Shown: in pieces, positions 58,174 to 64,000 of the stretch
Layout of the letters: each line of letters begins with the position of its first letter
How positions within the stretch are numbered: the stretch's first letter is position 1
DNA from: Actinobacillus equuli
GTDB taxonomy: Bacteria; Pseudomonadota; Gammaproteobacteria; Enterobacterales; Pasteurellaceae
Direction of reading: 5' to 3'
NCBI RefSeq assembly: GCF_900636745.1
Contig: NZ_LR134310.1
Coordinates: 1,728,501-1,792,500, forward strand
Length of the DNA: 64,000 bases
Position numbers and translations under genes: made by a program
The notes under the pieces: model-generated
Told to the model about the DNA's origin: nothing
The model's input: only the letters and a program-made list of their open reading frames with translations
The model's database searches: none

Positions 58174-60687
58174 ATGATGAAACGCTTTTCACATTCCTTA
58201 TTGTATTCCAGTATCTTGCTGGCATTAACTAATGCTGCCTATGCTGAAGAAACCGCTGAGTTAGAAGAGGTGGTTGTCGTTGGGCAATCATTCAGTCAGC
58301 AAGTCGGTACACAAAAAATTACCGCTGAACAAATTAAACGCCAAGCCTCAAAAAATGGTGGGATTACCGATTTACTAAAATCAAACCCGAATGTTCGTTT
58401 TTCAAATAATGCGGATTTATCTACCAACGCAGGCGAGATCCGCCCGAATGAGGTTTCTTTCCACGGCGAAAAATATTACAACAATAATTTCATTTTGGAC
58501 GGAATGTCGAACAATGACAATATGAACCCAATCGGCAACCAAATGCGTAACGGTGAAGCGGTTGGTGCAAATCCTTATGATTTACCGAATGGTTCTTCTC
58601 AGTCAATGTGGATTGATTCGAGTTTATTAGAATCACTTGAAGTTTTTGACAGCAATGTTTCGGCGAAATACGGTAATTTTACTGGTGGTGTGCTTGACGC
58701 CAAATTAAAAGATCCGAATTTTGAAAGACGCACGGGGAAAATCTATTACCGCACCACTCGTGATGATTGGACGCATTTCTATATTCAAGAGGGTCAGGAA
58801 GATGCGTTTGAAAAAGCCCGCCGTTTAGATTATCAACCTCGTTTTGTGAAGCACCAATTCGGTGTAAATGCGAGTGAAAAACTCAGCGATAATTTGGCGA
58901 TTTTATTCTCTTATGACCGCTTACAGTCCACGATGAAAAACGCTCACCCTGATATGCGTTATCTGGCAAGCCCGAATACACCGATTGAGAAAAAACAATC
59001 TCGTATCAATGAAAACTACATTTTGCGTGCGGTTTATTTGCCTGAAAATGGTGATTTATGGCGTGCGACAGTGATGTATTCACCAAATTATGCGAAGCAG
59101 TTTAAATCTGACACTGAAAATGGCGCTTTCGAAAATATCGGTGGCGGTGTACAAGCAAATCTTGAGTGGGAAAAAACCTTAGATTGGGCGAAAGTAAAAT
59201 CCTACATTGGCTATAAAAAAACGGGCAACCGCACAGAATATGATGTGAATGATTACCACCGTTATATGTCATCGGATAATTTCTATTGGACTAGCGGTAC
59301 ATATTCTCAATACGGTGGCTATGGTAAACGTTCACTCGAAAAAGAAATTTATACGCTTAAGCAAGATTACGAAGGCAATGCATTCGATTTTGCCGGAATG
59401 GAGCATAAATTAAGTTTTGGTTGGATTGCAGAAATCGCCAAAGCGAAATCAGGTCGAGATACCAGTTATCATGCTTACTATTACCGTAAAGCGCCGAATG
59501 TGGTTTGTAACGATGCAGAGGCTTGTCTTGAAGGCGATCAGTTTGCATACCAACGTTTAAATTATAATCAGCATACGGTAAAAGTAAGAGATGATGAGTT
59601 TGCACTTTACCTGCAAGATCAACTCAAATGGAAACGATTAGAACTCTCTCTTGGTTCTCGTTTAAGTTATAACCGATTCTTAGATAACACGAATATCGAT
59701 TACCGCTTATCAGGTTCTTACGATTTATTTGACGATCAAAGCACGATCATTTTTGCGGGCGCAAACCGTTATTATAAGGGGTCATTGCTTTCCTCTCGCT
59801 TAAGACAAGGGCTAGATGTTATCGGCAAAGATGTTAGAGAATTTAATGCCGATGGTACGATTGGCGAATGGACACCAGAAGGGCGAGGCGTTGCGCCAAA
59901 CCGCTATTTACAACCACGCAAACTTAAAACGCCTTACAGCGATGAAAAAGTGCTGGGGTTATCACAACGTGTTTGGGACACTCGCTGGACATTCAAATGG
60001 GTAAATCGCCAAAGCAAAAACCAATTTGCGAGTGCAAACCGTTATTTCTCGGGTGAGATGTATCGTGTAATGAACAATAACGGCAGAAGTGAAAATGATA
60101 CTTTCACATTAAGCGTTGCGCCTGTTAAAGGTTACGAATGGCAATATGCAAAATTAAATTGGGATTTAGGTCTGCGAATTAGCCGTAGTAAATCGAGCAA
60201 CAAAACTTACAACAATGATGTGAGTTTAAAAACGAAAGCTATTTACAACGGTAAATTAATTGATGCCGATGACTTGCCACCAAATGACTTTAACACGCCG
60301 TGGAGTGCATTCCTTAACGTTAATACGGAATTTCCAACACTTAATCTGAATTGGAATCAACGTTTTAGCTTTACTAAAGGGCGTAAAACTCGTGAAGTTG
60401 ATACGACGATACTCTGCAATGGGCAATATTCAGATGGTGAAAGAAGTTTGATTTGTGGTAATTATGTCGGTAATGCAGATATTTATGAAGATCTCGAAAT
60501 GGGAGATGAATTTAATCTCGATTGGCGTTTTATCTATAAACAGCCACTCACACAGACCCAATTCCTTGAATTTACTCTTGATGTGAATAATGTGTTAAAC
60601 CGCAAATCTTTATCCAAATCTAGTAAGAAAAGTTCGGTTTATAAGCAAGGACGTAACTTCTGGGCTGGGGTAAGCTACAACTGGTAG
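58174..60687 (+). CDS. TonB-dependent outer-membrane receptor (YddB/FusA-like)
   Basis: TonB-dependent transporter with plug and barrel. Seen: signal peptide of about 24 residues ending NAAYA, TonB box region LEEVVVVG, plug segments ASKNGGITDLLKSNPNVRF, NNFILDGMSNNDNMNP, SLLESLEVFDSNVSAKYGNFTGGVLDAK, and a barrel ending RNFWAGVSYNW. The start is 58174 or 58177 (MMKR). 838 aa. Gene order with a downstream M16 protease and YddA-like ABC protein matches E. coli yddB-pqqL-yddA and Pectobacterium fus loci, so import of an iron protein or peptide is possible. The ligand is not identified. Confidence 0.88.
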   Translation: MMKRFSHSLLYSSILLALTNAAYAEETAELEEVVVVGQSFSQQVGTQKITAEQIKRQASKNGGITDLLKSNPNVRFSNNADLSTNAGEIRPNEVSFHGEKYYNNNFILDGMSNNDNMNPIGNQMRNGEAVGANPYDLPNGSSQSMWIDSSLLESLEVFDSNVSAKYGNFTGGVLDAKLKDPNFERRTGKIYYRTTRDDWTHFYIQEGQEDAFEKARRLDYQPRFVKHQFGVNASEKLSDNLAILFSYDRLQSTMKNAHPDMRYLASPNTPIEKKQSRINENYILRAVYLPENGDLWRATVMYSPNYAKQFKSDTENGAFENIGGGVQANLEWEKTLDWAKVKSYIGYKKTGNRTEYDVNDYHRYMSSDNFYWTSGTYSQYGGYGKRSLEKEIYTLKQDYEGNAFDFAGMEHKLSFGWIAEIAKAKSGRDTSYHAYYYRKAPNVVCNDAEACLEGDQFAYQRLNYNQHTVKVRDDEFALYLQDQLKWKRLELSLGSRLSYNRFLDNTNIDYRLSGSYDLFDDQSTIIFAGANRYYKGSLLSSRLRQGLDVIGKDVREFNADGTIGEWTPEGRGVAPNRYLQPRKLKTPYSDEKVLGLSQRVWDTRWTFKWVNRQSKNQFASANRYFSGEMYRVMNNNGRSENDTFTLSVAPVKGYEWQYAKLNWDLGLRISRSKSSNKTYNNDVSLKTKAIYNGKLIDADDLPPNDFNTPWSAFLNVNTEFPTLNLNWNQRFSFTKGRKTREVDTTILCNGQYSDGERSLICGNYVGNADIYEDLEMGDEFNLDWRFIYKQPLTQTQFLEFTLDVNNVLNRKSLSKSSKKSSVYKQGRNFWAGVSYNW

Positions 60688-60690
60688 TGA

Positions 60691-60747
60691 ACAAGCGGTT
60701 AAATTTTCAGAAAATTTTGCAAATTTTTGCTAAAATTTGACCGCTTG
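60691..60747 (+). terminator. Inverted uptake-signal pair after the receptor gene
   Basis: ACAAGCGGTTAAATTTT (60691-60707) pairs with 60732-60747, one wobble, with intervening repeated AATTTTGCAAA. It could end receptor transcription before the protease gene. Confidence 0.6.
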
Positions 60748-60808
60748 CAACCTATTCTCCCTCTCGCTTTCTAAGCGAGAGGATTTTCATTTTTAGAAGG
60801 TTAAAAAA

Positions 60809-63550
60809 ATGCGTTTTATTTTAACGGCGCTCGCCCTATTTATGGCATCGAGCGCAAGCTATGCGGAAAAAAGTGAACCGATTCAAGGTCAATTAGAAAA
60901 CGGTTTGAAATATACGATTCTCCCTTTACATGATGAAAAAGGGCATCTAGAAATCCGCTTACGCGTAAATGCAGGTGGTGTGGATGAAAATGATGATCAA
61001 GCCGGTGTGGCGCATATGGTAGAACATTTGGTGTTTAGAGGGACTCACGCACATCCAAATGGTTTGATGCCTTATTTACACGAGCAAAAATGGGTACGCG
61101 CCAAAAACTATAATGCGGTGACGACCACTGACAGTACAACTTATTTATTAACACCTCCGGCAACATCTGGCTTGGAGCAGAGTTTCTATTCTTTATCACA
61201 AATGGTGTTTCACGCAAATTTGACTCAAGAAGATTTGGATGATGAGCGCAAAATTATTATGGAAGAATGGCGACAAGGTTTAGGCGTTGGCGCAACAATG
61301 AATGAGCAACGTACTGCTGCGGTGAGAGCGGATTCTCGCTATGCTCGTCATCGCGTGATCGGTACACAGGAAAGCATTCAATCAATGCCGGCAACGCAGT
61401 TACAGCAGTTCTACCAAACCTGGTATGTGCCAAACAATATGAACTTATTGGTGGTAGGCGATGTTGAGCCGGAAAAAGCCAAAACAGAAATTCAGCGCTA
61501 TTTTGGCGAGGTAAAAGCGAAAGCGTTACCTAAGCGTGATTATCTTGAGCCGGTTTTAAAAGAGCGTTTATTAATTAACAAAATTCAAGACCCTCGCAGT
61601 GGGGTAAGCCAAATTGCGTATATTTTCCGTTTTGACGAAAGTAAGAGCCGAGCTCAGACGGAAGACGGTCGTTATCAACGTTTATTAGATCGCCTTGCAC
61701 TTTCTTCGTTAATTCAACGTTTGCGTAACCAAGCGGATGTATTGCCGAAAGGAGTATCAGCAGTGGTTCCTCGTAAATCGGATATCGGCAAAAACAGTGT
61801 CGCACTTGCGATTTTTGCTAGCGTTGAGCCGACAGCTCATCAGCTTGGTTTAAAACAAATTATCGAAGAGATTGAGCGTATTAAGCGTTTCCCGCTTTCT
61901 CAGGAAGAATTGGATAAGCAAAAAGCACCGATCTTTGCGCAAATTGAAAATGCGAAAAAACATGACGGCAATCGTGATTTCCAAAAATGGATGCAAGTGA
62001 TGGTAGATACGGTGTTAGTTGATAAGCCGTTTTTGACTCAGCCGGAAATTGCCAATTTAACCGAACCGATGTTAAAAAAAATCTCGGTAGAAGAAGTAAA
62101 CCAACGTATTCAAGATTGGTTTAATGCGAAAGATCGCTTGGTGAATTATCAACCGCCTCGTAAAACACAAATTGCCCCGATTACGGAAGCAATCGTGAAT
62201 GAGTTACAAGCACAAGTAGAGAAATCGGAAATTGCCGCTCCGCAAAAAGAGAAAGAAATTGTGCCAATGTCATTAGAGACGGTAGTCGGTAAAGGTACAA
62301 TCATCAGTGAGCAAAGCTTTGATGCGCAACAAGTAAAATATTGGATGCTTTCAAATGGTGATAAAGTGGTGTGGCTTAAATCACCTCTCGCTAAAGATCG
62401 CACCTTATTTATGGCACAAAGTTCAGCCGGCTTTAAAGCGCAAGGTTTAGGTATTTGGCAAAGCCAAATCGCTTCGCAATTAATTGAGCAAAACGCACCG
62501 CTTGATTGGGAAATTGAGCAACTGGTACGTTGGAAAGAGCTTAACAAAATTAATCTATCGATTAAGCAAACCGCAACTAAACTAAGTTTTGACGGTTCGG
62601 CGGAAAATGGCAAATTAGCGGAATTACTTCGTCTCTATTACGCTTACCAAAAGGAAACTAAGGTTAAAGAAGGTTTAGACGAAACCAAAGAATCTATTGC
62701 CAGAACGATTGATGTGCAGAATGAGAAAAGCGATGAAACCGAACGTTTAAAAGCGATCTCGAAACTACGCTTTAATCTTGAAAAAGTGGACGATACTTTG
62801 CCAAATAAGGCTTCATTAGCACAACTGACCGAAAAAGAGCTGAATGAGCAATGGGCGAAAATGGTGAGTGCGCCGACAACATTCTATTTAATGAATGATA
62901 TGAATGAAGCGGACGTGAAGAAATTAGTTGCCGAATTGTTAGCGGATCTCCCTCGTGACAAGCGGTTGAATTCGACCCAAACTTTACCGGTTGACGGCAA
63001 AGCGCAGGCAGAATTTGCAATGAATCTAGAGCCGAAAGACGATGTCCGTTTATGGAGTTTTACCCCGCATCAATGGCAGGGTAAAGATGCAATGTTAGTT
63101 TCGCTGGTACGCAATATTGCAACTACTAAGTTGAAGAATACGTTACGTGATCAACAACTTGGCGTGTATAGCTTACGCTTCGACAGTACGCTCAATCCGG
63201 AAACGCAGCGAGTTGAATCGGAATTAAGTTTTGTCGCAAATCCGGATCTCACGGATAAATTGGTGGAACAAGCTCGCTTAGTATTAAGCGATCTAGCAAA
63301 CCAAATTACAGAAGAGGATGTACAACAAGCTAAAGCGATGTTCGTACAAGCGGAAAAAGGTCGCTTGAATGAACCAAGAACATGGCTTTCACGTTTAATT
63401 TTAAGCGATGAGCAATTCGGTAATCCGCAATATCTCTCGGATATGCAGCAACTTACCGATGAAATCAGCGTAGAAAAAGTAAAAGCAATGGCGGGAAATA
63501 TTTATAACCCGAATAGTGAAAAGCTGTTTGTGACGACGCCGAAAAAATAG
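60809..63550 (+). CDS. Periplasmic M16-family zinc protease (PqqL/FusC-like)
   Basis: Clam-shaped zinc metalloprotease. Seen: signal peptide ending SSASYA, inverted zinc motif HMVEH (His69, Glu72, His73), and the downstream ligand region DDERKIIMEEW (Glu153 by analogy with pitrilysin Glu169); a second, catalytically silent half follows (VSLETVVGKG onward). Length 913 aa is near E. coli PqqL (931 aa). FusC in Pectobacterium cleaves imported ferredoxin, so periplasmic cleavage of the receptor's cargo is a reasonable inference. AAGGTTAAAAAA lies before the start. Confidence 0.87.
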   Translation: MRFILTALALFMASSASYAEKSEPIQGQLENGLKYTILPLHDEKGHLEIRLRVNAGGVDENDDQAGVAHMVEHLVFRGTHAHPNGLMPYLHEQKWVRAKNYNAVTTTDSTTYLLTPPATSGLEQSFYSLSQMVFHANLTQEDLDDERKIIMEEWRQGLGVGATMNEQRTAAVRADSRYARHRVIGTQESIQSMPATQLQQFYQTWYVPNNMNLLVVGDVEPEKAKTEIQRYFGEVKAKALPKRDYLEPVLKERLLINKIQDPRSGVSQIAYIFRFDESKSRAQTEDGRYQRLLDRLALSSLIQRLRNQADVLPKGVSAVVPRKSDIGKNSVALAIFASVEPTAHQLGLKQIIEEIERIKRFPLSQEELDKQKAPIFAQIENAKKHDGNRDFQKWMQVMVDTVLVDKPFLTQPEIANLTEPMLKKISVEEVNQRIQDWFNAKDRLVNYQPPRKTQIAPITEAIVNELQAQVEKSEIAAPQKEKEIVPMSLETVVGKGTIISEQSFDAQQVKYWMLSNGDKVVWLKSPLAKDRTLFMAQSSAGFKAQGLGIWQSQIASQLIEQNAPLDWEIEQLVRWKELNKINLSIKQTATKLSFDGSAENGKLAELLRLYYAYQKETKVKEGLDETKESIARTIDVQNEKSDETERLKAISKLRFNLEKVDDTLPNKASLAQLTEKELNEQWAKMVSAPTTFYLMNDMNEADVKKLVAELLADLPRDKRLNSTQTLPVDGKAQAEFAMNLEPKDDVRLWSFTPHQWQGKDAMLVSLVRNIATTKLKNTLRDQQLGVYSLRFDSTLNPETQRVESELSFVANPDLTDKLVEQARLVLSDLANQITEEDVQQAKAMFVQAEKGRLNEPRTWLSRLILSDEQFGNPQYLSDMQQLTDEISVEKVKAMAGNIYNPNSEKLFVTTPKK

Positions 63551-63562
63551 TGTGAAGAGATG

Positions 63563-63594
63563 ATAGGCGGAGCATAGTTTCCGCCTATTTTTTT
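63563..63594 (+). terminator. Terminator between the M16 protease and the ABC gene
   Basis: ATAGGCGGA (63563-63571) and TCCGCCTAT (63580-63588) form a 9-bp stem, followed by seven T residues. Confidence 0.85.
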
Positions 63595-63623
63595 AGCTTT
63601 TCTCGGAATTTTCAGGAATTTTC

Positions 63624-64000
63624 ATGACGCAATTTTTTAAAAATTTATACGCATTATGTCAGCCGTATTGGATTAACAAATCGAATTGGCAAGCATGGCT
63701 GATGGCGATTGTTATTATTGGTATTGGTTCCGGTTTTACTTATATCAACGTTAAAATCACCGAGTGGTCAAAAGTGTTTTACGATACGCTTGCAGGGCTT
63801 GAGGTGGAAAAGGCTTATTCACTTTTAGGTGAATATTTTATTTATGTTGCCGTTTTCGTCTTGGCGAATGTCTATCGTACTTGGTTACGTAAATTGTTGA
63901 TTATTCGTTGGCGTCAGGCAATGACGGAACAGTTTTTGAATCAGTGGTTTTCTAAGCAAATTTATTATCGCTTGGCACATCGTAAAAAAATGGATAATCC
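63624..64000 (+). CDS. YddA/SbmA-like ABC transporter (5' part, truncated by window end)
   Basis: Start of an ABC transporter related to E. coli YddA and SbmA/BacA-like proteins. Seen in the 125 residues available: MTQFFKNLYALCQPYWINKS, a first membrane segment (about 25-45), the motif ITEWSKVFYDTLAGLEVEKA, and VYRTWLRKLLIIRWRQAMTEQFLNQW, matching the family's membrane domain. The ATPase domain, if present, lies outside the window. In Pectobacterium, FusD (a YddA-like protein) is part of the ferredoxin-uptake locus and is suggested to export peptide products. Confidence 0.8.
   Translation, partial: MTQFFKNLYALCQPYWINKSNWQAWLMAIVIIGIGSGFTYINVKITEWSKVFYDTLAGLEVEKAYSLLGEYFIYVAVFVLANVYRTWLRKLLIIRWRQAMTEQFLNQWFSKQIYYRLAHRKKMDN

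Overview
The window reads as a chromosomal segment of a Pasteurellaceae bacterium very close to Actinobacillus pleuropneumoniae. The evidence is the AT-rich, A/T-third-position coding style, dozens of ACAAGCGGT uptake-signal sequences (the Apl-type DNA uptake signal, not the AAGTGCGGT Haemophilus type), and enteric-like gene neighbourhoods typical of this family. No rRNA, tRNA, insertion sequence, prophage or CRISPR array was seen. Species assignment is inference; no search was run.

Layout. 1-8.8 kb is a maltose/maltodextrin block (malK, lamB, malM, malT, convergent malP). 8.9-17.9 kb is housekeeping: DUF5363 protein, yajQ, serB, divergent smp, infA, a HI0933-type flavoprotein, ychN, an adenine permease, usg, ybaK, then ybfE-fldA-fur. 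18-31.5 kb holds an orphan seven-domain MCE protein (letB), luxS, an ABC half-transporter, a HAD phosphatase, a flavin reductase-like protein, yecA, a Gfo/Idh oxidoreductase, rclA, argH and a SulP transporter. 31.7-36.7 kb is rodZ-ispG-hisS-yfgM plus pnuC. 36.8-40.1 kb has purD under a PurR-type operator, and the rpsF-priB-rpsR-rplI ribosomal operon. 40.3-49.1 kb has a chalcone-isomerase-like periplasmic protein coupled to treR, a methyltransferase, the trpEGD operon with a TrpR-type operator, yfeX, yciO and rluB.

49.2-64 kb is the accessory part. Two TbpB-type surface lipoprotein genes, one intact and one broken, flank metR and separate it from metE. After metE comes a cluster consisting of a Slam-family outer-membrane exporter, a lipoprotein with a long helical stalk and a TbpB-like C-terminal domain, a TonB-dependent receptor, a periplasmic M16 metalloprotease (PqqL/FusC type) and the start of a YddA/SbmA-like ABC protein. 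Receptor, M16 protease and YddA-type ABC protein match the E. coli yddAB-pqqL and Pectobacterium ferredoxin-uptake (Fus) arrangement. Here that set is joined to a Slam-exported lipoprotein. I infer a surface system that captures a host protein or peptide, imports it and cleaves it in the periplasm, probably for iron or another nutrient. This is the most interesting candidate system in the window.

Many gene ends carry inverted pairs of uptake signals that form terminator-like hairpins, and a second dispersed intergenic repeat built on TTCCGTGGTT recurs at five places.
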